This document shows, one piece after another, positions 47,902 through 60,011 of a stretch of 64,000 nt of DNA. The position numbers were made by a program, and so were the translations under genes. This DNA comes from Paraescarpia echinospica (lineage: Eukaryota > Annelida > Polychaeta > Sabellida > Siboglinidae), in NCBI GenBank assembly GCA_020002185.1, contig CM034533.1, forward strand, positions 51,913,568 through 51,977,567, written 5' to 3'. Positions within the stretch are counted from its first letter, which is position 1. Every line of letters begins with the position of its first letter. Under the pieces are notes generated by a model. That model had not been told where the DNA came from. It did not search any database and saw only the letters and a list, made by a program, of their open reading frames with translations.

Positions 47902-49741
47902 GTCAGCATATGTGTTATTACTAGTCGCAAGAAAACATTCACTTTTGAAACGTCCTATCAGTATCTAAGCATTACATATGTGCACGATACGTGTTGCAAC
48001 TTCATCAGCCTATGCATATATGTATTTTGTATGTTAATGGTTTCCACTTAGACGGCTTACACCTCGGGCACCAAACTTTCATAGATTAATCTACTACCCC
48101 ATGGGTGTAGCGTAACACCTTTATTGTTGATAAAACATGCATAGAGGTTTCTCGCACTTTATATGGTAAAGCCATTGTTTGGAACGTAAAACGTAATGCG
48201 CATGTAAAAGGTAAGTTAACAATGGCCGAACAATACTTCGAGAAACCGGCCCTTGCATCATGGATGCTTGGTACCTTGTTTGTGAACGTAGATGCTGACC
48301 AAATAGGCTTACGACTACTTTCATGCCAGTACCACAGCAATGCGAGTAGTATTTAGCAATTCTACACTATCATGACTACCAGGTAGGCCATGTATATCAA
48401 CTCCCCTGTCTCTCTGACCTTCGTCACGTTGAACATACAACGAGTATTGCAGCACATACGTGACGCTGTTGTCTACGTTTGACGTGAGCTGATAGCATCG
48501 TGTATCTATGTTAGCGTATAATGATGTAACGATGCTGTGTGTTTTCTAATAATTGGTAAATATTGCTATCACAACTGTCACATATGAGCTACCAAGTTTT
48601 CCCGTTAGAGGACGTATTTTGTTGTTAATAATAATAATGCATTTATTATATAGCGGCTCATTTAAATAATTGTTCTCTAAGTTGCTAAAGTATGTGTCAT
48701 CAAATCATACAAATTATTAATATTATATACAATGATTGTTTAATTAATTAAAATAAAATAAAATAGTGCACAAATAAAAAGTAATATTAAAACTAATTAC
48801 AAATAATTAAGAACACATGATTAAATAAACAAATAATTATATTACACAGGTACTTATTTTCTCGGCATAACGTGTGGCACAGTGTGAATCCTCCACGGCT
48901 TCTGCGTGGCATGTCGTCAGCATGACCAGCCCCGCAGAGTCCGGTGTCTCTCTCAAAACTGTCTCGCATAGTCATGTTAGGGCGACTCTAAGTAAATTAA
49001 AACATTTGAAATCACAACGATAAGTATCAGTAGCTAAATAAGAAAACATAAATTACTATTTAAAAAGGTGCTTCTTGAGTGCCATATTGAATATCGCAAA
49101 TTTCGTTGCTGAAGCCATCAAGCTCTATAATGTAGTTTAACTAATATATATATATTGTTTATTGATAGATGTGGGTGAAACATTTGCAGAGCTGTACCCT
49201 ACTTACATACGTGCTATATTTTGATTTACATTAACGTGTAAACATGTATGCTAAGCATCAATGGAAGATAAATTACCATCTAATTATCATCAATGTGTGA
49301 CAACATTTTTTCACGCAGTAGGAAAGCACAAGTTAGGTTGCATTCCATCATGTCATATATTAGTACTTATTTCCTGATTTGGCACATTGTGTGAGTGCAT
49401 GAGTGTGTGTAAATATATAATGTCATTATAAATATATCAGGATATATATCTTTATGCATATGTATATATATATATCACGTACATTGGGTATTATAGGATA
49501 ATGCAATTAATGCGTTAATTTTTGTTTTGTTGTTTCCTTGCATTTAATGTTTAGTATTTGTCTCAAAGAGAATGTTAAGTATCAGATAAGCCGTGAACTT
49601 GCTATTTCATAAAAGTAGTCAGTCAGTTCCTTTCAACAAACTACAGTATCTTAAATCCTAACCAATATGTATCGGAAGCACTGTTATACTATTTAAAGAT
49701 GAATTTGGTTAAACTGTAAAGGAGTGTTAAATGTGTGACAG

Positions 49742-49855
49742 ATTACGATGACTGCAGCAGTAACCCATGTGTGAATGGTGCGACCTGTCAGGACGGAAGA
49801 GACAGCTACACATGCAACTGTGTGCCTGGCTACAACAGCACCAACTGTGAAAAAG
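49742..49855 (+). CDS. EGF-A exon, unit U4
   Basis: Unchanged 114-nt exon. Confidence 0.95.
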
Positions 49856-50387
49856 GTACACTATGATTGAAACTGTCATATGTTTTCATGTTCCGTAAAT
49901 TTTCAGTTACGGTTTTGCTCAATTACAATGCTCAATGCCTATGTATTTTAATTGATAATCTACTTGTTATGTATCTCTCTATTTTATTTCTCTATATCCA
50001 TGTGACATGGGCAACGTCACGTGATACAAGTGGGATCATAAACTTTCGTAGCCCGTCACCACTTCTCCTTCAATGGATGTGTAAATGCATCATCGGGTTT
50101 TCTCTTTACTTACGCTGTACTGTGACGTCGACCAGGAGCTTCCATCAATACTTCGTCAGTTTGTTTCACGTGGCGTTGATCATGTGACATGCCAGGCTAT
50201 TCCAAGATATGTCTGCTGACAAATGTCATTTGAGTCGGCTGAAACAAACGAAAAATAAAATCGAGTTTCTTTGAACCTAACAATAGTAAGCCTAATCCAT
50301 TTTGCAGTTACAGTGTAGCTGTGTTCTAGATGTTCAATAGATAGACACAGTGTGTTGTAAACGTTTTAGAGGTTCGTTGTTTTACAG

Positions 50388-50501
50388 AAATCGACGAGTG
50401 CAACAGCAACCCTTGCAAAAACGGTGCCATGTGCACTGACGAATTGAATGGCTACACGTGCAACTGCACGTCTGGATTCGAAGGAGACAACTGTGAAACT
50501 G
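50388..50501 (+). CDS. EGF-B exon, unit U4, Met variant
   Basis: As U3: C-K-N-G-A-M-C and NCET. Confidence 0.95.
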
Positions 50502-52341
50502 GTCAGCATATGTGTTATTACTAGTCGCAAGAAAACATTCACTTTTGAAACGTCCTATCAGTATCTAAGCATTACATATGTGCACGATACGTGTTGCAAC
50601 TTCATCAGCCTATGCATATATGTATTTTGTATGTTAATGGTTTCCACTTAGACGGCTTACACCTCGGGCACCAAACTTTCATAGATTAATCTACTACCCC
50701 ATGGGTGTAGCGTAACACCTTTATTGTTGATAAAACATGCATAGAGGTTTCTCGCACTTTATATGGTAAAGCCATTGTTTGGAACGTAAAACGTAATGCG
50801 CATGTAAAAGGTAAGTTAACAATGGCCGAACAATACTTCGAGAAACCGGCCCTTGCATCATGGATGCTTGGTACCTTGTTTGTGAACGTAGATGCTGACC
50901 AAATAGGCTTACGACTACTTTCATGCCAGTACCACAGCAATGCGAGTAGTATTTAGCAATTCTACACTATCATGACTACCAGGTAGGCCATGTATATCAA
51001 CTCCCCTGTCTCTCTGACCTTCGTCACGTTGAACATACAACGAGTATTGCAGCACATACGTGACGCTGTTGTCTACGTTTGACGTGAGCTGATAGCATCG
51101 TGTATCTATGTTAGCGTATAATGATGTAACGATGCTGTGTGTTTTCTAATAATTGGTAAATATTGCTATCACAACTGTCACATATGAGCTACCAAGTTTT
51201 CCCGTTAGAGGACGTATTTTGTTGTTAATAATAATAATGCATTTATTATATAGCGGCTCATTTAAATAATTGTTCTCTAAGTTGCTAAAGTATGTGTCAT
51301 CAAATCATACAAATTATTAATATTATATACAATGATTGTTTAATTAATTAAAATAAAATAAAATAGTGCACAAATAAAAAGTAATATTAAAACTAATTAC
51401 AAATAATTAAGAACACATGATTAAATAAACAAATAATTATATTACACAGGTACTTATTTTCTCGGCATAACGTGTGGCACAGTGTGAATCCTCCACGGCT
51501 TCTGCGTGGCATGTCGTCAGCATGACCAGCCCCGCAGAGTCCGGTGTCTCTCTCAAAACTGTCTCGCATAGTCATGTTAGGGCGACTCTAAGTAAATTAA
51601 AACATTTGAAATCACAACGATAAGTATCAGTAGCTAAATAAGAAAACATAAATTACTATTTAAAAAGGTGCTTCTTGAGTGCCATATTGAATATCGCAAA
51701 TTTCGTTGCTGAAGCCATCAAGCTCTATAATGTAGTTTAACTAATATATATATATTGTTTATTGATAGATGTGGGTGAAACATTTGCAGAGCTGTACCCC
51801 ACTTACATACGTGCTATATTTTGATTTACATTAACGTGTAAACATGTATGCTAAGCATCAATGGAAGATAAATTACCATCTAATTATCATCAATGTGTGA
51901 CAACATTTTTTCACGCAGTAGGAAAGCACAAGTTAGGTTGCATTCCATCATGTCATATATTAGTACTTATTTCCTGATTTGGCACATTGTGTGAGTGCAT
52001 GAGTGTGTGTAAATATATAATGTCATTATAAATATATCAGGATATATATCTTTATGCATATGTATATATATATATCACGTACATTGGGTATTATAGGATA
52101 ATGCAATTAATGCGTTAATTTTTGTTTTGTTGTTTCCTTGCATTTAATGTTTAGTATTTGTCTCAAAGAGAATGTTAAGTATCAGATAAGCCGTGAACTT
52201 GCTATTTCATAAAAGTAGTCAGTCAGTTCCTTTCAACAAACTACAGTATCTTAAATCCTAACCAATATGTATCGGAAGCACTGTTATACTATTTAAAGAT
52301 GAATTTGGTTAAACTGTAAAGGAGTGTTAAATGTGTGACAG

Positions 52342-52455
52342 ATTACGATGACTGCAGCAGTAACCCATGTGTGAATGGTGCGACCTGTCAGGACGGAAGA
52401 GACAGCTACACATGCAACTGTGTGCCTGGCTACAACAGCACCAACTGTGAAAAAG
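52342..52455 (+). CDS. EGF-A exon, unit U5
   Basis: Unchanged 114-nt exon. Confidence 0.95.
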
Positions 52456-52987
52456 GTACACTATGATTGAAACTGTCATATGTTTTCATGTTCCGTAAAT
52501 TTTCAGTTACGGTTTTGCTCAATTACAATGCTCAATGCCTATGTATTTTAATTGATAATCTACTTGTTATGTATCTCTCTATTTTATTTCTCTATATCCA
52601 TGTGACATGGGCAACGTCACGTGATACAAGTGGGATCATAAACTTTCGTAGCCCGTCACCACTTCTCCTTCAATGGATGTGTAAATGCATCATCGGGTTT
52701 TCTCTTTACTTACGCTGTACTGTGACGTCGACCAGGAGCTTCCATCAATACTTCGTCAGTTTGTTTCACGTGGCGTTGATCATGTGACATGCCAGGCTAT
52801 TCCAAGATATGTCTGCTGACAAATGTCATTTGAGTCGGCTGAAACAAACGAAAAATAAAATCGAGTTTCTTTGAACCTAACAATAGTAAGCCTAATCCAT
52901 TTTGCAGTTACAGTGTAGCTGTGTTCTAGATGTTCAATAGATAGACACAGTGTGTTGTAAACGTTTTAGAGGTTCGTTGTTTTACAG

Positions 52988-53101
52988 AAATCGACGAGTG
53001 CAACAGCAACCCCTGCAAGAACGGTGCTACGTGCACCAACGAATTGAATGGCTACACGTGCAACTGCACGTCTGGATTCGAAGGAGACAACTGTGAAACT
53101 G
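52988..53101 (+). CDS. EGF-B exon, unit U5, ancestral-looking
   Basis: Reads C-K-N-G-A-T-C-T-N-E-L: Thr retained, and Asn in place of Asp in the hydroxylation position. It has several silent differences from the other copies and ends NCET. It joins in phase 1 to the linker exon at 53768. Confidence 0.95.
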
Positions 53102-53767
53102 GTCAGCATTTGTGTTATTACTAGTCGCAGGAAAACGTTCACTTTTGAAACATCCTATCAGTATCTAAGCATTACATAAGTGCACGATACATGTTGCAAC
53201 TTGATTAGCTCATGCGAATGCATTGTGCATAGTTATTTAGGTCATATAGTTTGCATTAAGAGGAATTTCTCAGAATGTTAAGTATTTCTCATGGACGCTC
53301 AGCAAAAGATGCATAGACCAGTCACCAATCAACACTTGACTCAAATATGTGTACTTAGATTAAATTAATATAGCATTAATTTATTTGACCAATGTGTAAT
53401 ACGTTCAGCGACTTCTCCATCGTCCATTCCACTCATTTAAAGGGAATATTCCTAAAATCAAAACAAATATTATGAGGTACCAAATGTTACAATGTTTCCT
53501 GTTTGCTTGGCTCTCACTTAATGCCACAAAGCTATAAAAACATCATCGCCATTAATTCTTTCAAATTACACATCTTCCAATTGCAGTCATTCATAAACTG
53601 TATGTATTTGGTATAATAATGTTCGAGATCCTAAATAAATTGGAGAGCATTTATAAGAAGAAATGCATATAACTGATTGGCATACGTCTTGTTCGGTCTC
53701 TTTAAAAAAACAAGCCAACATTATTTGACTTCCTCAGCATATCTAACTGATGTGTGTTATTTTGCAG
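53102..53767 (+). other. Intron, array end to linker exon
   Basis: First 100 bp belong to unit U5; the rest is unique AT-rich sequence with no coding signal. Confidence 0.6.
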
Positions 53768-54003
53768 GAAAGACAGCTGTACAAGCAGGAACTACAAGCA
53801 TTGCAGATGGAAACGACATTGAAACAACCGCACTACCAACAAAAACAACACCTACGACGACAACGAAGACACCTGTGATTCCTCTAACTGAGCAGTCTAG
53901 AGTTGACGTCAGCATCAAGCTGACCAGTAAGAACTTCACGACCGATCTTGAAAACAAACAGTCAGAAGCATACAAGGAACTGAAGACAAACGTTGTCTCG
54001 ACG
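53768..54003 (+). CDS. Thr/Pro-rich linker and SEA1 first exon
   Basis: 236 nt, phase 1 in and phase 0 out (acceptor TTTTGCAG, donor GTAATA). It encodes GKTAVQAGTTSIADG, then a Thr/Pro-rich run (TTALPTKTTPTTTTKTP) that is a likely mucin-type O-glycosylation segment, then VDVSIKLTSKNFTTDL and SEAYKELKTNVVST, the first strand and helix of a SEA domain. The downstream exon completes the helix (LTEVLTEEL). A NFT sequon lies in the first strand region. Confidence 0.92.
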
Positions 54004-54076
54004 GTAATAATTTTCCAAATGACAGTATGTTAGCAATTACGACGTTATATATGTATAAGTATGCCATCGTGCGTAT

Positions 54077-54186
<110 letters not shown>

Positions 54187-54510
54187 GTACGTATATACTA
54201 TGTATATGTATGTGGGATATAGGTGTTGAATTCAATATTCAGTGTGTTCATATCTGTTTTCGGCATTAGTCATTGTTATTTCACTGGCGTACAGAATGGG
54301 TTCATCGGTTTATTATAACATGGGCTTCGTATTATTACAGAATAGACGCATACTACAAAATGGTTCGTAACAAACATTTCACAAAGTAGAGAGACGTGGA
54401 CAAAATTTGACACAACTTATTTTAGATGGTGCATATAATTATCAAACATTTAATTTATCACAGTTCTATGACCTAATATTATTTTGTAGCATAATATGTG
54501 TTACTTTCAG

Positions 54511-54575
54511 CTGACGGAAGTTCTCACCGAAGAATTGGGTGAAGGCAACTTCGACATAATTGATGTCACGTTCAG
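54511..54575 (+). CDS. SEA1 second exon
   Basis: 65 nt, phase 0 to 2. Encodes LTEVLTEELGEGNFDIIDVTF, the end of helix 1 and the strand before the cleavage loop. Confidence 0.92.
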
Positions 54576-54761
54576 GTATTTTGATTTGTGCCATTGTTCG
54601 GAAGAGTTGTATGTGTTGGTGAGCATGTATGTGTGATGATATATTATTATCAGCTATGGCAAAGTATTGTTTTACAATGGATGATATCAGTAACATATAT
54701 TAATGGCAATAAGGAAATAAATATGAACAGTAGGTATAACAAAATCTGAAACGCTGAAGAC

Positions 54762-54820
54762 ACATTTTAGACGTATGTAAAGTGTGTAGTTACTACACAC
54801 TTTACATACGTCTTAAATGT
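54762..54820. repeat. 59-bp near-perfect palindrome in the SEA1 intron
   Basis: Two 29-bp arms around a single T (ACGTATGTAAAGTGTGTAGT and its inverse), with one T-T mismatch in the stem. Confidence 0.95.
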
Positions 54821-55000
54821 ACGCAAGCACGGGTGTCAATGTGCCTGCGCTTGCATGCGCATGTGAGTGTGTGCGTGCGTGAGTGTGCTGTCACAAACAT
54901 GTATGACGTTGCATAATGTTAAAATTATCGATACCTTGCATTGATAGTAGTGGTAGATGTAGCCAACTGTGTCTTGTGCATCGATATGTGTCTTTTGTAG

Positions 55001-55152
55001 CCAGGGCAGTATAATGGTTCACTATGAACTGGCTGTGAAAAAGGCAACGGCTGCAGAATCTCTCAATATGATTGTAACTGCAGTTAAGAAGGCGTCAATA
55101 GGGGGCTCTTTCGGAAAGTTCACCATTGATCCAACATCCATAACGGCAATAA
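55001..55152 (+). CDS. SEA1 third exon with cleavage motif
   Basis: 152 nt, phase 2 to 1. The junction makes Ser, then QGSIMVHYELAVKKATAAE and GGSFGKFTIDPTSITAI. GSIMV fits the G|S-hydrophobic SEA autoproteolysis motif, though Met replaces the usual Val. It is the counterpart of the minus-strand exon 9725-9574. Confidence 0.93.
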
Positions 55153-55709
55153 GTGAGTGTTATGTTTTTTCATTTTAAATCAGATGTTGCCATTTTCAAA
55201 AGATGTCCACCAACTATTACGGTATTTTACACATGACACTTAAATGTATGGTTGTGTTGCACCGTCATAAATTGCTTGAGTGACATTAACAGGAAGGCAT
55301 TATAGTGTGACAGCTTAAACTATGATTGAGTGACATATTAATGTTTGGTTGGGGGACGCCTTAATATGTGGTAGAATGGCAATTGAATGTATGATTGATA
55401 TACTTAATTACTTTCTATATGGTTGAGTAGGTTGTAGTAATATAATTTCGATAAATTGTGTTAATAAATTAATTGTAAAGCTAGTATGACGGTACATATA
55501 TGCCTGCAACTGTCTGAGGTAATAAGCTCATCAGTGTGTAACCGGAAGCGAGATTAAATTAACAAGGGACAAACGTAAAGGAGCCTACGTAAATGAAAAC
55601 AGATCTTCTGTCAGTTTGGCATTCAAATTCATACTGCCAAATCGCTCTTGTATAGTATTTAACATTGTATGGCTGAGCTTGTATACTGTGGTATGTTGCT
55701 TCATTGCAG
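55153..55709 (+). other. Intron between SEA1 and SEA2
   Basis: 557 bp, AT-rich, short TAATGTGACA-like repeats near 55270-55390 (GTTGAGTGACATTAA variants); no coding signal. Confidence 0.6.
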
Positions 55710-55828
55710 AAACTGACCTGTACAGCTACTATGGTAGATTCCGCATCACAAACCGCGAGTACAAGGAGAATCTTGCGAACTCCACGTCCTCAGAATTTAT
55801 GAGCTTGTCTGCTGAAGTCAATGAAGTG
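55710..55828 (+). CDS. SEA2 first exon
   Basis: 119 nt, phase 1 to 0 (acceptor TTCATTGCAG, donor GTAAGT). Encodes KTDLYSYYGRFRITNREYKE, then NLANSTSSEFMSLSAEVNEV, the first strand and helix of a second SEA fold. It lacks the Thr/Pro linker of SEA1. Confidence 0.92.
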
Positions 55829-56185
55829 GTAAGTGTTGGGAAAGACACTAAATACAGCATGGCACACATCGTACCACATAGTATATATGAGCTGCATATA
55901 CATTTTGCAGACTAAATATACATTTTTTAATGTAATTTTTTTATTTTTATATAAATGAATCTTTACCTATGGGAAATCAGTGAATGTAGGTACAATTCAG
56001 TACCATTAGCACTCGCATGAATTATATAAACGTGTTTTTAAAGCAACATTGTCTGATTGTGTTTGATCATAACATGATCTTATGCATTATACATTGTGTA
56101 TGCGTGTGTGGTGTGCGTGCGTATAATAATCCTACCGTTATGTATGTATAGCATTTGTATTACTAAACGCGGTGTTTCCCTTTAG

Positions 56186-56238
56186 GTGCGTGACGTGTTT
56201 GACACATCATTTGTTGCAGTCAGTGGAATTTCATTCAG
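56186..56238 (+). CDS. SEA2 second exon
   Basis: 53 nt, phase 0 to 2. Encodes VRDVFDTSFVAVSGISF, ending just before the cleavage loop exactly as in SEA1. Confidence 0.92.
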
Positions 56239-56332
56239 GTACGTTACTGGATGTGTTCATTAACTTAACCTAATGTCTTCTAGACTGTTTATGTAACAGA
56301 ACAGCCCAATTCGTTGGTTGCAACTAGGTAGG

Positions 56333-56353
56333 CGGGCGGGCGGGCGGGCGGGC
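56333..56353. repeat. (GGGC)n short repeat in the SEA2 intron
   Basis: Five GGGC/CGGG units within the intron 56239-56436. Confidence 0.85.
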
Positions 56354-56436
56354 GAGCTAGCTAATGGATGAGAATGGTTAAATGATGTGTTTGTGCAGCT
56401 GCAATAACGCCGTTTTCATTGTATTTGTCCTCACAG

Positions 56437-56576
56437 CAAAGGTAGCGTCGTTGTGGCTTATGAGTTGGTGTTGAAGACGCAATACACTACAGCAGATCTG
56501 AGCAGAAAAATGAAGAGTTACATTGATAAACACAATGGACCATTTGAGATCAGCCCAGAAAGTGTAGAATATTCGG
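56437..56576 (+). CDS. SEA2 third exon with cleavage motif
   Basis: 140 nt, phase 2 to 1. KGSVVVAYELVLKTQ gives the textbook GSVVV SEA cleavage site. It ends ISPESVEYSG. Four codons shorter than its SEA1 counterpart, with the same phase pattern, so the three-exon module was duplicated as a block. Confidence 0.93.
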
Positions 56577-56585
56577 GTAAGCTGT

Positions 56586-56593
<8 letters not shown>

Positions 56594-56633
<40 letters not shown>
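56594..56633. repeat. (TA)n microsatellite at the U6 junction
   Basis: About 38 bp of TA starting just after the SEA2 donor. Array units contain TA runs too, so this is a plausible recombination point. Confidence 0.9.
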
Positions 56634-56635
<2 letters not shown>

Positions 56636-57239
56636 CAATATAGATATATTGTTTATTGATGGATGTGGGTGAAACATGCGTAGCCCTGTACCCCACTTAC
56701 ATACGTGCTATATTTTGACTTACATAAACATGTAAACATGTATGCAAAGCATTAATGGAAGATAAATTACCGTCTAATTACCACTAGTGTGTGACTTTTT
56801 TACGCAGTAGGAAAGCGCAGCTTAGGTTGCATTCCTTCATGTCATGTATTAATACTTATTTCATGATTTGGCACGTTGTGTGAGTGCATGCGCGTGTGTA
56901 AATATATAATATTGTCATTATAAATATAATATCAGGATATATGCATATATATATATATATAATTATATATATATCACGTACATTGGGTATTACCGGATAA
57001 TGCAATTACTAGTAATGTGTTAATTTTGGTTTTGTTGTTTCCTTGCATTTAGTATTAGTCTCAAAGACACTGGTAAGTATCAGATAAGCCGTGAACTTGC
57101 TATTTCATAAAAGTAGTCAGTCAGTTCCTTTCAACGAATTACAGTATCTTAAATCCTAACTAATACGTATCGGAAGCACTGTTATACTATTTAAAGATGA
57201 ATTTGGTTAAACTGTAAAAGAGTGTTAAATGTGTGACAG

Positions 57240-57353
57240 ATTACGATGACTGCAGCAGTAACCCATGTGTGAATGGAGCGACCTGTCAGGACGGAAGAGA
57301 CAGCTACACATGCAACTGTGTGCCTGGCTACAACAGCACCAACTGTGAAAAAG
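57240..57353 (+). CDS. EGF-A exon, unit U6
   Basis: 114 nt, phase 1-1, same protein as the array copies (one silent GGT-to-GGA change). It follows SEA2 in frame: TCG G joins AT TAC. Confidence 0.94.
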
Positions 57354-57883
57354 GTACACTATGATTGAAACTGTCATATGTTTTCATGTTCCGTAAATTT
57401 TCAGTTACGGTTTTGCTCAATTACAATGCTCAATGCCTATGTATTTTAATAGACAATCTACTTGTTATGTATCTCTCTATTTTATTTCTCTATATCCATG
57501 TGACATGGGCAATGTCACGTGATACAAGTGGGATCATAAACTTTCGTAGCCCGTCACCACTTCTCCTTCAATGGATGTGTAAATGCATCATCAGGTTTTC
57601 TCTTTACTTATGCTGTACTGTGACGTCGACCAGGAGCTTCCGTCAATACTTCGTCAGTTTGTTTCACATGGCTTTGATCATGTGACATGCCAGGCTATTC
57701 CAAGATATGTCCGCTGACAAATGTCAATTGAGTTGGCTGAAACAAACAAAAAATAAAAGAGTTTCTTTGAACGTAACAATAACAAGCCTAATCCATTTTA
57801 CAGATAGAGTGTAGCTGTGTTCTAGATGTTCAATAGATAGACACAGTGTGTTGTAAACGTTTTAGAGCCTCGTTGTTTTACAG

Positions 57884-57997
57884 AAATCGACGAGTGCAAC
57901 AGCAACCCTTGCAAAAACGGTGCCATGTGCACTGACGAATTGAATGGCTACACGTGCAACTGCACGTCTGGATTCGAAGGAGACAACTGTGAAACTG
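57884..57997 (+). CDS. EGF-B exon, unit U6, Met variant
   Basis: C-K-N-G-A-M-C, ending NCET as in U3/U4. Intact splice sites. Confidence 0.94.
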
Positions 57998-58917
57998 GTC
58001 AGCATATGTGTTATTACTAGTCGCAAGAAAACATTCACTTTTGAAACGTCCTATCAGTATCTAAGCATTACATATGTGCACGATACGTGTTGCAACTTCA
58101 TCAGCCTATGCATATATGTATTTTGAATGTTAATGGTTTCCACTTAGACGGCTTACACCTCGGGCACCAAACTTTCATAGATTAATCTACTACCCCATGG
58201 GTGTAGCGTAACACCTTTATTGTTTATAAAACATGCATAAAGGTTTCTCCCACTTTATGTGATAAAGCCATTGTTTGGAACGTAAAACGTAATGCGCATG
58301 TAAAAGGTAAGTTAACAATGGCCGAACAATACTTCGAGAAACCGGCCCTTGCATCATGGATGCTTGGTACCTTGTTTGTGAACGTATGCTGACAAAATAG
58401 GCTTATGACTACTTTCATGCCAGTACCACAGCAATGCGAGTAGTATTTAGCAATTCTACACTATCATGACAAGGCCATGTATATCAACTCCCCTGTCTCT
58501 CTGACCTTCATCACGTTGAACATACAACGAGTATTGCAGCACACACGTGACGCTGTTGTCTACGTTTGACGTGAGCTGATAGCATCGTGTATCTATGTTA
58601 GCGTATAATGATGTAACGATGCTGTTTGTTTTCTAATATTTCGTAAATATCGCTATCACAACTGTCACATATGAGCTACCAAGTTTTCCCGTTAGAGGAC
58701 GGATTTTGTTGTTAATAATAATAATGCATTTATTATATAGCGGCTCATTTAAATAATTGTTCTCTAAGTTGCTAAACTATGTGTCATCAAATCAAACAAA
58801 TTATTAATATTACATACAATGATTGTTTAATTAATTAAAATTTTAAAAATAATGCACAAATAAAAAGTAATATTAAAACTAATTATAAATAATTAAGAAC
58901 ACATGATTAAATAATGA

Positions 58918-59448
58918 TAATGCCACATACATATAAATAAGTGTGATGGTATTGTTACATAGCATATGCATGTCGTGTCAATGTAAATAATGCTATTCAC
59001 ATGATTTCTCTGATACAACAAGACCTTTCTGCAGTAAGTATCCTTATACACGTTAGTGTATCATACAAAACTGGGCATGCTTCATGGGTATGCTTCGTGG
59101 GTTTTCATGGAGGCACACACAAATATAAAGTTTTTATTATATTAATACACTGGTAAGGAATTACAATATTTGGACTGATTGCTAATGGTTACCGTCTTTG
59201 TTGTTGTCTTATAGAAGGAGCTATGTTTAAAAATACAACAACCACATTGCGTTCATAATAATTGAAATAATGGTCTGTTTCGATCATCCAATATGTATGT
59301 GGTGTCTGGTTTGTTCTACCATTATTTTATCCACTATCAGCTACTGTGCATGACAGTTGTTGAGTAGGTGCTTTGGCTTGTGTGCAAATAGTCTACACCT
59401 TTCCTGTTTCTGCTATGAATAATTCATTGTATGTTTTTTCCTCTACAG
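58918..59448 (+). other. Intron, unique part before the microexon
   Basis: Non-repetitive AT-rich sequence following the U6 homology; nothing recognised. Confidence 0.5.
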
Positions 59449-59469
59449 AAAGTGAATGGAAGAAATCAG
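59449..59469 (+). CDS. 21-nt microexon
   Basis: Acceptor TCCTCTACAG, donor GTAAAG, phase 1-1. It adds ESEWKKS between the last EGF (or SEA2, if U6 is skipped) and the transmembrane exon, a short charged juxtamembrane stalk. Support is from splice consensus and frame only; no homologue was seen in the minus-strand gene. Confidence 0.6.
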
Positions 59470-60011
59470 GTAAAGCACTTTGAATTATTGGTTGTATATT
59501 TTGTCTGCAATTTAATTTCAGTCTTCTTACATCAGCATACAACTGTAATGTTAAATTGTGTCTAACAGTTATTTGTTTAATTCATGGAATGACATATTGC
59601 AATAGTTAAGACAATGCTGTACATATATAGGTTATATTCCTCAGTGAAATGGCCTTTCATATTTCTGTGGGGAATATAAACTATGATATTATTTATGAAA
59701 CCAATGTACCGAGTTCACCTATATTGTAATTATACTGGACAATAAATACAGGTATCATGCCTGCAGCAAAGGATTAAAACCAAAACAACGGAATGCAGCA
59801 CCAACGCATTCACACTAAGCTGGCTTCCTCTGAACAGTTGTAACTGTTAACCTTGATATTGAAATTATATATTATTCTCTAAGTATAAAGATGATAATTG
59901 TAATGCAGCATTATTATTCCACACAGAAACACAAACAAGAAATTTTTATTTTGTAATGCATAAATTGTTGCACAGTAAGTAATCTATTGTTAACACCACT
60001 CTTCCACGCAG

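Larger units (their letters stand above)
46453..49052 (+). repeat. EGF array unit U3 (2600 bp)
   Basis: Almost identical to U4: the one difference I noticed is C at 46600 against T at 49200. Confidence 0.95.
49053..51652 (+). repeat. EGF array unit U4 (2600 bp)
   Basis: Almost identical to U3 and to the left part of U5. Confidence 0.95.
51653..53200 (+). repeat. EGF array unit U5, truncated on the right
   Basis: Matches U4 up to EGF-B, whose coding sequence then shows several private differences (53012-53038), and similarity fades at about 53200. The right-hand 1.05 kb of the unit is absent. The EGF-B exon here is probably the original, non-homogenised end of the array. Confidence 0.9.
56634..58917 (+). 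repeat. Displaced EGF array unit U6, between SEA2 and the transmembrane exon
   Basis: Begins immediately after a (TA)n run at 56594-56633, homologous to U1 from ATATAGATATATTG onward, and ends near ACACATGATTAAATA, lacking the last ~240 bp of a full unit. Both EGF exons are intact and in phase. Confidence 0.92.

Noticed and set aside
41243..53200. CRISPR or satellite array
   Set aside because: Units are 2.6 kb with coding exons; this is intragenic segmental duplication in an animal genome.
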